Positions 22,101 to 31,643 of a DNA stretch of 64,000 nt are shown one piece after another (the first letter of the stretch is position 1; each line of letters begins with the position of its first letter). Below the pieces are notes generated by a model, which worked only from the letters and a program-made list of their open reading frames with translations, did no database searches and was not told the origin of the DNA. Both the position numbers and the translations under genes were made by a program. The DNA lies in assembly GCA_001661515.1 (NCBI GenBank), contig LUVW01000019.1:416189-480188 (forward strand), in the 5' to 3' direction. This DNA is from Capniomyces stellatus. Taxonomy: Eukaryota > Kickxellomycota > Harpellomycetes > Harpellales > Legeriomycetaceae.

Positions 22101-25100
22101 AGGAATTATGGCAATAGAAAGCAGAGTGAGTTACTTGGAAGCCAAGAAAACTGTAGCTGGCCAGCAGCAAAAAAAGCAGAAGGAAGGCGACAAAGTAGAG
22201 GCTGGTGACACGGGTTTAAAGGAAAGTTCGAGTCCCAGCACAGGGTTGAGTGTAGGGCTGGGCGCAAAGATAGCAGTGTCAGATGGCACGGCGGGAACTC
22301 CTGGTGGCTCGAAGCTGAGTGTGGGGGCTAAAAGCAAGCTGAGTCTAGTTTTGGCAGAGCGGTTGAGAAAGCTGCAGGAAATGCAATCGGGGCTGAGAAA
22401 GGAGATTGAAGTGGTGGCAAGTAAAAAAGGAAAGGTGGACTTGGATGCTGTGGTTGAGTATGTGGGGCTGATAATAGAGAGAGTGCAGGAGTATAAGAAG
22501 TATAAGGATACTATTGAAAGCAAAGACATGAGCAGTGGTGTTATAGCTAGGGAGTTGGAAAAGCTGACGAAAAGCGACAACTTGGTTGAGCTTCAGGAGA
22601 TATTTCAGATTGAAGGTGTTTTTTTTGAGAATCCATATTTGAATGTGGCTAGCGGGACAGTGGCAGACTTTAAGCGGGTAGTTAAAAGAAAGCACGATAA
22701 TATTTCAACAAATTTCAGAAAACAGAGTCTTGACAGCAAGAAGCAGGTAACCAGCTCAAATGAAGCAAGTGAGGCTTTTGGGGAGATGGGAAAGGGTAAA
22801 AGGATGTATCAAAAGTACCAGTCGCCATTGAACCCGCTTTTAAGGATGCGGTTGCTAGGAAAGGCGGGGACTGCTGAGGATTATTCGAGCTATAAAACAC
22901 AAGCTGATGAAGATGTTGGCAAGATAAAGACGAAATCAACATCAACATCAACACCAGCCACACCGCAAACCCAATCACAATCACAATCAAAATCAAAATC
23001 TGGACTGGAAAAAGGGATAGACACAGAACCAAGAAAAAACAAGATGCTGTGTTTGTTTGAATTGTCAGGGGGGATATGTAACGATGATGATTGTCGATCG
23101 ATGCACACAGACGATTACAAGAACAATATTGTCGATGTCATAGCCAATCTTGTAGTCAGTCTGCCAATGACTGAGAAAAGGTACAAGGCTGTTTTTGGGC
23201 ATTTCCAAGGAATGTTGGTAAAGCTCAAGGATCTGGAACTTACAGGTTTTGTTGAACCAAAAGTGCTAGTCGACTGTTTGTTGGAGTGTTGGAGAATTAC
23301 AAACAGGCAAGGACAAGACACAAAGATCCGTGTTCAGAATGGCAGCGACAATGGGAGTGGAGCTAGGGAATGTAAAGACAAGGATGTAAACAAGGATGTA
23401 AACAAGGATGAGGGTGAGGATGATTTTGAGTTTGGGTATGGCTTTGAAAAGGAGTTTGGGGTTTTACTTAAGAAGGATGCACAAGCGCTGGTGAGAAACA
23501 TGGTGAATGGTACCAAAAAGGGGTATAGCTTTGTGAGTGTAAATGAGGCCATATTGTTGAACAAATTAAAGAGAAAACAGCGCCTAGATGTAAATTTGAG
23601 TACAGTACCAAGTGTCCAGAGTGACAAACCGGGTGAGCGTTTATTAGAACACAAGTCCAAAGTTGGGGTCAAAACAAAAGTTGATATCGAGGCCAATGGC
23701 TACCCAAGCAAGCCGGTGGTTTCAGACACGGTATTGAGTGTCAAGAACTTGGTCTCTGATGTATGGGTAGTTCCCATAGTGAACAAAAAACTGCTGGCAA
23801 AGCTATTTGCGACAAGCAATGAAGCGCTGAGCAAAAACATCGAGGCTGAAGAGCTTAGGCTAAAAGCAGGCCTTGGCCGCAGTTCCGCTGAGAAAAACAG
23901 CAAGGCTGTCAGATACTACCATTTTGAGGATGAGAAGGAGTGTGTTGGCGAGTCTAAAGACGGACAGCTGGTTGACGAGCTGTTGGATGAGCTGGTTGGT
24001 TGTAAGGGCGGCGATCTAAAACCACTGTCGGAAATGGATCTGATTGAGGGCACTGATGAAAGGGTGGTTAGTGTTTGCAGGAAGCTTGAACAAAAAATTG
24101 AGTTGATTTTGGACAGTAGTGCTGGCCAAGCTGTACGTGAAGAGCTAAAGCAGGACATCCAATCAGAAACTGATTCTGAGAACCAGACTTATGAGAGCGA
24201 TGAGCAAAAACAAAAGCAAAAGCTAAAACAAAAGCAAAAGCAAAAGCAAAAGCAGACATTGGGTGTGGACAAGAACTTGGTTGAACTGTACATGGAGCTG
24301 AAATGTAGGCAGCAAAACATAAAATCAGACACAAACAGCTACAACCTGTTTAATCGGATAGGAAGATCAAAGGTTTACTCGAAATTGCCTGTAGTCAATT
24401 TGTGTATTTTGTTCAAGTCTATATCGTATTTTTATCTGAATGCCAAGCACACAGCAGAACATATAGTCAATCGACAAAGCAGCAGCAGCGGTAGTAGCGA
24501 TATTAGCAATGATGGTGGCAGCAGTAATGAAAAAAACAAATCAAAGGAAAAAGACAGAATTGATGTACTGGATCTTGATGAGTTCCAAGTTCAGTGTGGC
24601 AAGTTGTCAAAGATATTACAGTCAACATGCAAGATAGCAACGAGATACTTGAGCATGTTTTGGGTGGACAAGGATAATTTGGATGAAAATCTGGCCGAGG
24701 ACTTTTGTCCGTTTAGAGTTATAGTAGCAGTCTGGCAAATGCACTGGGTATATTTAGAAACCCTGACTCTTGATTTACAAACTGCCAACTGTCTTGATGG
24801 TAGCGCTAGCACTAGGAATGTCGATGTCAATTCCGGGTTCAATGGTACAACGAGCAGTAGGGATAATTCTGGTGGGATTTATAATTGTAGCCAAAAAAAG
24901 CCGCGATCGTTTAGCTACACCGACAGCACGCGCGACGCAGCAATGGTGGTTCTAATTACTTGGATGAAGTCGTTTTTAAACGGTAAAACCGTGCACCACT
25001 TGGCTCAGTGTTTGAGTAATAGTGTTGAGTCCAGGATGTTCAAGCTAGTTAGGTCCGACAAGCTACGTAACTATGCTCACATTACTAATAAGAAACTGAA

Positions 25101-27504
25101 GATGGAATCGGATTTGAACGTGCTGATGTGTCGGGACTTGGCTACTAGCAAGACTAACGACATCTCTAAAAATGCGAGCAACACGAAGGCTTCTAAAAAT
25201 CCAAAAACCCCAAAAAACACGACAGGTGAAAAGAAAACAACACCAAACACGAATGCCTATTCGTTAATGAAATTGTGTTCTGTAAACCTTCAATTATCCA
25301 ATCTCAACTTACAGAACTGGGACTGGGAAAATGACCCGGCTTATAACAGTAGGATGTGGATTCAATTGTACCAACTATACATGTACACATTGATCAACAA
25401 GTCGTTTTACAACAAGCCAATGAATGGAAGACAAGATATACTTAAGCACAAAGCACAAGTAGACGTCCGGGTGGCGGGACATTTGACAGGAATAGGCAGA
25501 TCCTCGATTTTGTATCTGAAGTCCAACATTCATAGCCCAAGTTTGACAAAGAGCAGTATCAGGAACAGAAGTTGCAGGTATGGTAAGTTTATAAGGTCTG
25601 TGTTCAACTTGCAGATAGAGAGGCTAACTTCGGCTTGTACAGTTGATGACCTTGGAGTCATGACCAAGAAGATCATGGCTTGTTGTTTCAGTGCTTCGCT
25701 AAACTCGCTTGACCAGTTTACTCGGCAAAAAGCTGCCGATCTGGATTCCACAGTAAGTACCAACGGGTTGTTTAGACTGACAAGTGTGGGTAGTGAACTG
25801 GGATGTTTTAACTTTCCGAAAAAGTACCGGTCCCTTATCACCAGGTACTTGTTCTCGCCGTTTTTCATGATGGAGCATTTTTTGCAATTTAGTGGAGTGG
25901 AGATAGACAATGATAGAAATGGTCATTTGGCAGGCTCTGATGATAAGGATAAGGAGTTGATCAAAGGGGGCTCCAGAGCTCAGAGTGGAGCCGTTGCTTC
26001 AAGCGCAGTGGGTAAAAACAGAAACCAAGCCTCTGGCAAAAACTTGTATAGCGAGTGTTTTGTCCAGTCGCTGATTAACGTTTCAATGCTTTCCCCATCA
26101 ATAAACATACCGGTGGCGAGTATGATGGTGAAAAAGCTACTTGGCCCAGTCTGTCGGCCACAGGCGCAGCAGCATAAACAGCCTGAACAGTCACGATCCA
26201 GTACCAGCGAATCGAGGTTTGACTGGGTGAGGGTGGCGTATCTTTTTTTAAACATGGCTGTTTCAAACAAGCAACCATCAAAGTCGGTCCGAAACCACAT
26301 AAACTATATACCGATTGAACAGCCTATAAACGATGGCTTGGGGAAAAACAGCAAAGAAAACAGCAAAGAAAACGATAGCAAGGACTGTGATTCTGATTTC
26401 AATTGGATTGGGCTTGACAAGAAGATAAACACAGCAGAGGAGTGTTACGCTATGGTGTCAAGATGCCGCGAGTTGGGATTGTTGCTTTTGGGGCTGCACT
26501 ATAACGAATCCAATTCGACTTATGAGCTGAATAACAGATATAGTGACGCGTATTTCCTAGACCGTGGCAAGAAAGGTAAAGCAAACACAAGATACCAGAA
26601 TTCTGTTTTGGTTTGGCTGCTGGTAATCAAGATTGAGTTCGAGTACCTGAAGCTAAAAAGGAGTGGTTGTGTGTCCGACTATGCTCTTTTTTCGAACGAA
26701 ATCGGTAATGGAAAAACAGACAATGAAATGGGTGCTGTAGAGTTTAGCAGAATCAACTCGTTTTATTTGCTGATGATTGAACACTTTGAAAGAGTCTATT
26801 TGGGACTAGGAGTAGCTGGTGCTGCCGGAGATAGCACTAGCAGTGATGGGGGTAGTGATGGGATCAGTGACATAGTGAACAGCCAGATTTTGTTGTGGAC
26901 CGATGTTTTGATGTTTAGGCTGAACGTGACAAACATTGCTGAAAAGTACAACGCAAACTTTGACAAGGATCTGACCACCAAAATGATTCTTTTGCTTGGA
27001 GGCAATCTGCACTTGGTTCCAAAAATCATATCCACCGCATTCAAACAAACAGACTGCATGCTGAAAAAACTCAGCTATTCCATCGACTTTCTGATGATTT
27101 TGAATAATCCAAGCCCAGCTTCTAGATCAGTAACAAAAAACGACACCAACAACAGCGGTAGTGATTTGAGACATCGATATCTTCCAGAGACCACAGTTCT
27201 GGGCATCAATTACATCAATTTAGTTGTTTATCCAACGTGTAGGCTATGTGGCGTGCTTTTAGCTAAAGGTGCTCTTGAAAATGTGTCTTATATTCGCCAA
27301 AAGCTCCGCATTTTGTCGTCTGTTATCACAAAGTATTATGTGCAAACGAATCGTGTCTTGGACAGCAATACCAATGATAATTGCGGGTCTGTCGTTGAAT
27401 CTTGCAGCAATCTGTATTTCGGAGTTGGCTTTGACATTTTGAACACGCAAGTTTTTATTCCCATTAACCAAATTATTGTACCTCCTATTAGATTGAATGT
27501 ATAA
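19177..27504 (+). CDS. RED1: Giant Red1/ZFC3H1-family zinc-finger protein
   Basis: A single exon encodes 2775 residues. The key signature is a C-x8-C-x5-C-x3-H finger at residues ~1291-1311: CLFELSGGIC, then DDDC and RSMH. This is the form typical of the zf-C3H1 domain in S. pombe Red1 and animal ZFC3H1. Those proteins are scaffolds of the MTREC/PAXT complexes, which join an Mtr4-like helicase to poly(A)-binding protein and send nuclear RNAs to the exosome. The N-terminal ~730 residues are acidic and Ser-rich, with repeated EEGE/EDGE patches, and look disordered. Coiled coils follow at ~740-790 and ~880-1000. Gln/Thr/Ser and KQ repeats sit at ~1255-1275 and ~1678-1693. Residues ~1700-2770 are helical and poor in low complexity, like the C-terminal helical repeats of the family. 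It is far longer than S. pombe Red1 and nearer to or above animal ZFC3H1. The start is the first ATG, after a chain of ATAGA repeats. Confidence 0.72.
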   Translation: MDIFSAGEKLRAAAYASLKAKKGKAGDMNDGKGQDQGYKSNDGKDQSKMSEIENKNTIVIDLSSDKEEESEEIVYQSILQKKSSSTGDKKVSGNRSNLGINEYESKEHEKEEGEVFNNLEEGELSCSEPDWEALGSNIIVHDQSIRSRYEDVGASCNMDLKVNVGNGGAKKAHTLNKVAEAKNYFKMKRNEGVNGSVESRDYNFNRDFLVKEEGNQENYRNEGNNGYNKHSKSRKQARTKGKKICSTTISLVNKRIEKYLDDVKQEEWADLDKISKDRNAENKSGKGDIYTKRGIDRRDVPGSNDLNIFELGEEGISSCESGEVSDPDPISQKPGESNVKPSLDSKGFMRGIADLSAEVNANRPLFIIPGIKVNQSGALDNTRAGAMLGFEDSKCDRNKALAYLPNAQRNLSREEPYVFETSSRDVVGISGLSRNAQPRSAKVLRNGIYSAGGLSKVSGYEYGEESSGGNASDDEKDYGGEDDNENKDDRIARNKDVNSTGLALNGVDGDTYLDRGGIGHSDWTLDVEKDKPNGLEDGEKAQGASSDEGEDMDIGYSSCESDKVVLNNRFYAIRNGEESGRDTVESSEAQVELKGKHAINGVQGMKEEEELVEKKKMSSREISSRIEAMKKIRELANQLKFEVSECESTDGGSDSENEPEDGVEGDGKRRLELYSEPFDVDTTQKFKRQKRERKEFIKECHSIHHSPLNAKPDHLHGLREKRAQRSNIDSGHDPLTSKEIRVKSLDDEVLMRRLGNQLKSSENRLYELKMEYEKRLKMIESKRGVYKGLDEEGEVGVRVGVGLGLGLGTSNPGSDDLGGGTAFVSGNSTPISLDVVSKSVGLGETVAGDSENGTRPELRVGAISAASKAGGVKLAEDGSQRLKEIESELSTLKSALSKYTSEKMDLLPSTNEPVDTCDEQMAKLTEEIEQENKRLAEQKEQEAKLIGKRRDINVQIEMLRSQLIETENQLHNKKQGIMAIESRVSYLEAKKTVAGQQQKKQKEGDKVEAGDTGLKESSSPSTGLSVGLGAKIAVSDGTAGTPGGSKLSVGAKSKLSLVLAERLRKLQEMQSGLRKEIEVVASKKGKVDLDAVVEYVGLIIERVQEYKKYKDTIESKDMSSGVIARELEKLTKSDNLVELQEIFQIEGVFFENPYLNVASGTVADFKRVVKRKHDNISTNFRKQSLDSKKQVTSSNEASEAFGEMGKGKRMYQKYQSPLNPLLRMRLLGKAGTAEDYSSYKTQADEDVGKIKTKSTSTSTPATPQTQSQSQSKSKSGLEKGIDTEPRKNKMLCLFELSGGICNDDDCRSMHTDDYKNNIVDVIANLVVSLPMTEKRYKAVFGHFQGMLVKLKDLELTGFVEPKVLVDCLLECWRITNRQGQDTKIRVQNGSDNGSGARECKDKDVNKDVNKDEGEDDFEFGYGFEKEFGVLLKKDAQALVRNMVNGTKKGYSFVSVNEAILLNKLKRKQRLDVNLSTVPSVQSDKPGERLLEHKSKVGVKTKVDIEANGYPSKPVVSDTVLSVKNLVSDVWVVPIVNKKLLAKLFATSNEALSKNIEAEELRLKAGLGRSSAEKNSKAVRYYHFEDEKECVGESKDGQLVDELLDELVGCKGGDLKPLSEMDLIEGTDERVVSVCRKLEQKIELILDSSAGQAVREELKQDIQSETDSENQTYESDEQKQKQKLKQKQKQKQKQTLGVDKNLVELYMELKCRQQNIKSDTNSYNLFNRIGRSKVYSKLPVVNLCILFKSISYFYLNAKHTAEHIVNRQSSSSGSSDISNDGGSSNEKNKSKEKDRIDVLDLDEFQVQCGKLSKILQSTCKIATRYLSMFWVDKDNLDENLAEDFCPFRVIVAVWQMHWVYLETLTLDLQTANCLDGSASTRNVDVNSGFNGTTSSRDNSGGIYNCSQKKPRSFSYTDSTRDAAMVVLITWMKSFLNGKTVHHLAQCLSNSVESRMFKLVRSDKLRNYAHITNKKLKMESDLNVLMCRDLATSKTNDISKNASNTKASKNPKTPKNTTGEKKTTPNTNAYSLMKLCSVNLQLSNLNLQNWDWENDPAYNSRMWIQLYQLYMYTLINKSFYNKPMNGRQDILKHKAQVDVRVAGHLTGIGRSSILYLKSNIHSPSLTKSSIRNRSCRYGKFIRSVFNLQIERLTSACTVDDLGVMTKKIMACCFSASLNSLDQFTRQKAADLDSTVSTNGLFRLTSVGSELGCFNFPKKYRSLITRYLFSPFFMMEHFLQFSGVEIDNDRNGHLAGSDDKDKELIKGGSRAQSGAVASSAVGKNRNQASGKNLYSECFVQSLINVSMLSPSINIPVASMMVKKLLGPVCRPQAQQHKQPEQSRSSTSESRFDWVRVAYLFLNMAVSNKQPSKSVRNHINYIPIEQPINDGLGKNSKENSKENDSKDCDSDFNWIGLDKKINTAEECYAMVSRCRELGLLLLGLHYNESNSTYELNNRYSDAYFLDRGKKGKANTRYQNSVLVWLLVIKIEFEYLKLKRSGCVSDYALFSNEIGNGKTDNEMGAVEFSRINSFYLLMIEHFERVYLGLGVAGAAGDSTSSDGGSDGISDIVNSQILLWTDVLMFRLNVTNIAEKYNANFDKDLTTKMILLLGGNLHLVPKIISTAFKQTDCMLKKLSYSIDFLMILNNPSPASRSVTKNDTNNSGSDLRHRYLPETTVLGINYINLVVYPTCRLCGVLLAKGALENVSYIRQKLRILSSVITKYYVQTNRVLDSNTNDNCGSVVESCSNLYFGVGFDILNTQVFIPINQIIVPPIRLNV

Positions 27505-28507
27505 TTACAACTTGATATATAATGTATATATTTACATTTGTATGCACTCTTGGTTGTTATCTGATATGTTTGATTTAACTGCATTGCATTTTATATGCAC
27601 TGTTGTTGCTTTTCTTTATTTCTTTTTTTTTAAAAAAATAGGCTACAAGCGATTAACCAGCTAGCCAAGTCTATGTAACCACTGCTAGAATGTCTCGCTA
27701 ACCAGGTATTTGTAGTTTTGAGCAAATGATAGTGTACAACGTATATTCCATTCCAGTTGAGTCAGTTGTATAACACATTTAATTTCCTATTCCTTTTTTT
27801 TTTTTTTTTTTGGTAAACCCGTTTTTCTACTCGATTTTTGAACCATTAGGCCTTGCTTTGTTTTCTATCAAACACAAACACAGTATTATTACTCTCTCGT
27901 CTCTTTCCCACTGCGTCTTTTCCCTCCAGTCTTGAACAATAAAAGGGTATAATTTCATTCTTATATATACATCATTTCGTATATATTACTTGTTTGATTG
28001 CTTTTTTTTCCTCTCGACTCTTGTTCCTTTATATTGTTGAATGGTACTAACTCGCGATGCGAAGTTTAGATGAACAAAAGATGAGGAAACTTGTGATGAG
28101 TTTATATTGAGCAAAAGTTGGTTGCTTTAACCGGTCTTTTTAATTGTGAACAAGTATTCAACTGTTGTGGATTTATGTTGGTTATAAAATCCACGACTCC
28201 TTTAAACTTTTGCCTCTATAAAACATCACTTGTGTCCTCGATTCATGGGGGGGTTTAGCCCACATATTTAGCCCGCACTATTGGTGCTAGAAAATACTTT
28301 TTTTTTTTTATATCACATTTACTCTTTTTTTCTTTCCATACTCCTTTTCTTACCATATTTCCTTGCGCTGTAAATCGTTAAACACTCTTTAATAAATTGT
28401 TAAAAAGTATGACCAGGTGATTCACTCATAAATAGCGCAAAAGCTTCTAGTTTGTTATTTTTGGATTTGCACTCTATAAAAAAACAGAAAGTACTTAAAA
28501 ATATATA
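27505..28507. other. Spacer with long T runs
   Basis: This 1-kb spacer has a T run of ~18 at about 27796-27814 and a second at ~28298-28310. A CT-rich stretch around 27890-28030 could be promoter-like on the plus strand, but no open frame of 60 codons follows until the retroelement fragment. No gene was seen. Confidence 0.5.
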
Positions 28508-29029
28508 GCATATGCCGAATACAACAGCTCAAAGAACATCAACCAAGAGGCAAACGAGATAATTAACAAAAAAATAACTGTTAATGGAATAAGAGTCAAC
28601 TTGTTCCAAACTACAAAGATAACAGAAGACACTATCGTGATAAATATTCCCAACTTTAAAGATGTGGGATTAAGAACAATGTTGAATAAACTTAATAACA
28701 CCCTCAACACAATTGGGAGAATTGAAGATATCTCAGGATGGGTGAACAAGAAATCCGGTATGCCTATGCCGTTTGGACTTAAAGTTCTATTCATCAAGAC
28801 TAATAAAGAGGAAACAATTCCAAACTTTATCGAATTCGAAGACAATATAATAGCATTGTTTTGCGGGGGATGCAGCCCTACATGCAGCTTTTGTAAAAAA
28901 CAAGGACACTGGAAGTCAGAATGCACTGACATCCTCGAAAAAGAAGCCAAAAAAAAGGCTAGAAAAGAAGCCCAAAAGGCTGGTGTCGTCAGCTCCTTGG
29001 TAGAACTATACCTAAAAATTTTATATTAA
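28508..29029 (+). mobile_element. Non-LTR retrotransposon ORF1 (gag-like) fragment
   Basis: An open frame without a clear start codon runs from about 28509 (YAEYNSSKNINQ) through QTTKITEDTIVINIP to a CCHC zinc knuckle, CSFCKKQGHWKSEC, near 28889-28930. It then ends in a Lys/Ala-rich stretch and a stop at 29027-29029. The layout matches the last part of ORF1 of TX1/L1-like LINEs, a nucleic-acid-binding coat protein. The first 38 bases (28508-28545) also occur, with one mismatch, inside the ORF2 endonuclease remnant at 32424-32461, in another reading frame. No reverse transcriptase follows before the chitinase gene, so this is a detached piece. The last ~15 residues are probably read-through into flanking DNA. 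Confidence 0.7.
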
Positions 29030-29111
29030 GATTTGATCTCAGTACCTAGAGTATTTTCTTTACTAGTAGGTGTACTTGGTAGGTTGATTACATTTTAATC
29101 CAAAGAGGGAT

Positions 29112-29216
29112 TAGTAGTAGTAATAATAATAGTAATAATAGTTGTAGCTGTAGTAGTAGCTGTAGTAATAATAGTAGTAGTGATAATAGTAGTGATAATA
29201 GTAGTAGTTGTAGTAG
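29112..29216 (+). repeat. TAG/TAA trinucleotide microsatellite
   Basis: About 105 bases of TAG, TAA, TGT and GAT triplets, interrupted by TGTAGCTG units. It directly follows the ORF1 fragment and may have grown from a retroelement tail. Confidence 0.85.
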
Positions 29217-30123
29217 GGATGTTGGTGAAAACTTGCTAATCTCAGACAACACAAAGTAAGTGTATAGTTATAATGTTTATTCAGAGTAGACATTTGTCAT
29301 TTTTAGAAAAGACCCTAATCACACTGTGCTCATACAGCGCGCTATAGCTGTATATAAACTGAGACATAATTCATTAGTAAAAACACTTTATCAAAAAGGT
29401 TCCCTAATGGCTTAAAGTATTAAGATAATGTGTAATATGTAATAAACGTAGTTAGAATAAAAAAGATAGTCTATTGAAATCAAGCACCCTATTGATCACA
29501 AAGACTCTTTGTAGCAAAAGAGCTATTGTATTCAGCTATTTCCCCATCGACACGGCCTATCAATGCGCAAGAATAGATGTCTGTAATAATAAAATGTTAG
29601 TAGTAGTGTGTATAATAAAATATAGTAAAATAAAATATGGTACTCGTAGCTTTTCGGATAAAAAACCCCGTGATAGGAAAACCGTTAAAGCATATACCAT
29701 TACCCGTGGTTAGAATTAATCCACGACAAATGTCTTAGCTGCTAGTCCTATATATGTTTTTATTAGTTTTTGCAAAGATTCTCCTAAAAAGTACTAAAAG
29801 TAATTCAAGAAATTAGGAGAGATACTTTGACACATATTAACGTTTCTGCTTGATGTTGTAGATCATCCATAAAGGGGATCGAACTCTAAATTAATAAATA
29901 TCATCATATAAATTAAACAACCAGTTGGATTATAGGGATTCAATTGGGTCGATAATTGGTTAAATTATCTCCCCTATTTACTTAGCTTTTAGCTGCTTCC
30001 CCAATACAATACCATCAGCTAGATATCAAAAAAAAAAGTATTCTAGTATCGGTTTTTTTTACCGACCAGCAACAGCTTTAATCGAACCAACTTCAAGTTT
30101 ATCATGTCGGAAATCTAAAGATG

Positions 30124-30129
30124 CTGGGG

Positions 30130-30162
<33 letters not shown>

Positions 30163-30190
30163 NCTGGGGGGTTTTTTTTTTTTTTTTTTG
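30124..30190. other. Assembly join: duplicated G6-polyT around one N
   Basis: The string CTGGGGGG followed by a long T run occurs just before and again just after the single N at 30163. This is what two contig ends sharing the same low-complexity sequence look like when joined without merging. The true genome may contain only one copy. Confidence 0.75.
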
Positions 30191-30250
30191 CTTTTTCAAA
30201 ATTTATTATTTATGCAAGCTCAGGCAGCTGTTGCTTGAAAGTTTGTAAAG

Positions 30251-30340
30251 AATAATAACAAATAACAATGAATAATAACAAATAACAATGAATAATAACA
30301 AACATCAACGGATAATAACAAATAACAATGAATAATTAAT
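30251..30340 (+). repeat. 20-bp minisatellite
   Basis: Four 20-bp units of AATAATAACAAATAACAATG stand head to tail. The third has several changes and the fourth one (initial G), and a partial unit follows. They lie about 270 bases upstream of the chitinase start. Confidence 0.9.
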
Positions 30341-30611
30341 AATAACGAAAAAAAAAGATAACGAAAGAAAAATAACGGAAAAAATGCAAAAAAAAAACGC
30401 TTATTAATGAGCCAAATACCCCATTCAAATTGTATCAGTTAACCCCAAGCCTTTTTTGACCGTCATCTAAAGCAATCCTCCTACGTATTCCTATATTACT
30501 TGAACGAACACCTATCTAGCTATCCCTATATTCCTCAAACTTAGGCACCTAACTTAATTTTTATAACAAACCTTGTATACCCTCACGATTACCCAAAACT
30601 AGCGCTAAAAG

Positions 30612-31643
30612 ATGTATATAATTTCAAAGTTCTTGCTTCCAACAATTATATTTGCTGGTCAAATAAGCTCTATTCCAGTGACAGTGACCCAACAAGGCAA
30701 TAATGAAAAAAACTATCGCGAAAGGCATGTAAGGACTAATACCTTTTACCCTGAACAGGTTGTCAGCACTGATGCATACGGAAAAGTTACCACTGCTGCC
30801 CCAGCAACTGCCACTCCATTTACCTCCACCACTATACTTACCTCGAGTGCTCCAAGTACCACCACCACCACAGCTATAACCACTGAATCAGCAACCACTG
30901 AACCAGTAACCACTACCGCAGTAACCACTACCGCAGTAGCCACCACTGAACCAGCCACCACTGAACCAGCTACCACTGAACCAGTAACCACTACCGCAGT
31001 AACCACCACTGAACCAGCTACCACCACTTCAGCTCCTTCACCATCTTTGAAAGACTTGACCTGTAAAATGTTCTTTGACTCAGTCATGGGCGTAGGTTAT
31101 CCATCACCAAGCCAGGAGCAGTGTGACTCATTTATGAACGGATTATCTAAGAGCGGAATAACGACTGTGACTGAAGCAGCTATGTTCTTGTCCCAAATTA
31201 TTCACGAATCCGATGGACTAAGAGCCAAGCGCGAGTACTTCTGTATTAATAACGACTGCACTAACGCTTACAAGAGCGAAGGTGACCCACCAGGTGTGAT
31301 TTACAGCGGTCGTGGATACATTCAATTGAGTTGGTCATACAACTATAAAGAGGCATCAATGGCGCTATTCGGTGACGATAGACTGTACTTGAACCCTGAA
31401 CTTGTTGCCGAAGATGAGAAAATTGCCTGGGATGTAAGCTTCTGGTACTGGAAAGCCAAGGTAGGAACTGATCCGCTAGTTGTTGCTGGCCAATTCGGAT
31501 CTTCCACCGAAAGAATCAACGGTGCTCTTGAATGCAGAGGATTGAACCTAGACAGAGCTCAGCGTAGATTTGATATCTACACTGTCGTCTTGGCAATCTT
31601 CTACCCTGATGCCATTCCAAATAAGGCAGGATGTTACAACTAG
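30612..31643 (+). CDS. Secreted GH19 chitinase with Thr-rich linker
   Basis: A single exon encodes 343 residues. A signal peptide covers ~1-20. Residues ~55-140 are a mucin-like linker built of TTEPATTEPVTTTAV units that should be O-glycosylated. The rest is a glycoside hydrolase family 19 domain. Its catalytic acid is Glu199 in SQIIHESDG, followed by KREYFC, then YSGRGYIQLSWSYNYK (the family's YYGRGPIQLSWNYNY), a hydrophobic WDVSFWYW and GSSTERINGALEC. GH19 enzymes cut chitin by an inverting mechanism. The start ATG precedes a clean signal sequence. Most fungal chitinases are GH18. GH19 is known mainly from plants, some bacteria, nematodes and microsporidia, so its presence here is unusual. 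No carbohydrate-binding module or GPI signal is seen. It could remodel the organism's own wall or act on host chitin. Confidence 0.93.
   Translation: MYIISKFLLPTIIFAGQISSIPVTVTQQGNNEKNYRERHVRTNTFYPEQVVSTDAYGKVTTAAPATATPFTSTTILTSSAPSTTTTTAITTESATTEPVTTTAVTTTAVATTEPATTEPATTEPVTTTAVTTTEPATTTSAPSPSLKDLTCKMFFDSVMGVGYPSPSQEQCDSFMNGLSKSGITTVTEAAMFLSQIIHESDGLRAKREYFCINNDCTNAYKSEGDPPGVIYSGRGYIQLSWSYNYKEASMALFGDDRLYLNPELVAEDEKIAWDVSFWYWKAKVGTDPLVVAGQFGSSTERINGALECRGLNLDRAQRRFDIYTVVLAIFYPDAIPNKAGCYN

Larger units (their letters stand above)
29217..30611. other. Spacer with possible endonuclease relic and repeats
   Basis: No convincing gene lies here. A plus-strand frame at 29474-29713 contains FPIDTAYQCARIDVCNNKMLVVV, which faintly recalls the part of LINE endonucleases preceding the VNVYMP motif. 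It could be a decayed piece of a second retroelement family, but support is weak. A single-N assembly join sits at 30163 and a 20-bp minisatellite at 30251-30340. The last ~200 bases are the chitinase upstream region. Confidence 0.4.

Noticed and set aside
29860..29900. tRNA-like T-loop string GGATCGAACTC on the minus strand
   Set aside because: The five-base stems on either side do not pair and no anticodon arm could be folded.
30612..31643. Idea that the window is from a microsporidian because of GH19
   Set aside because: Many introns, long spacers, a LINE, and genes for a mitochondrial ribosomal protein and bleomycin hydrolase do not fit a compact microsporidian genome.
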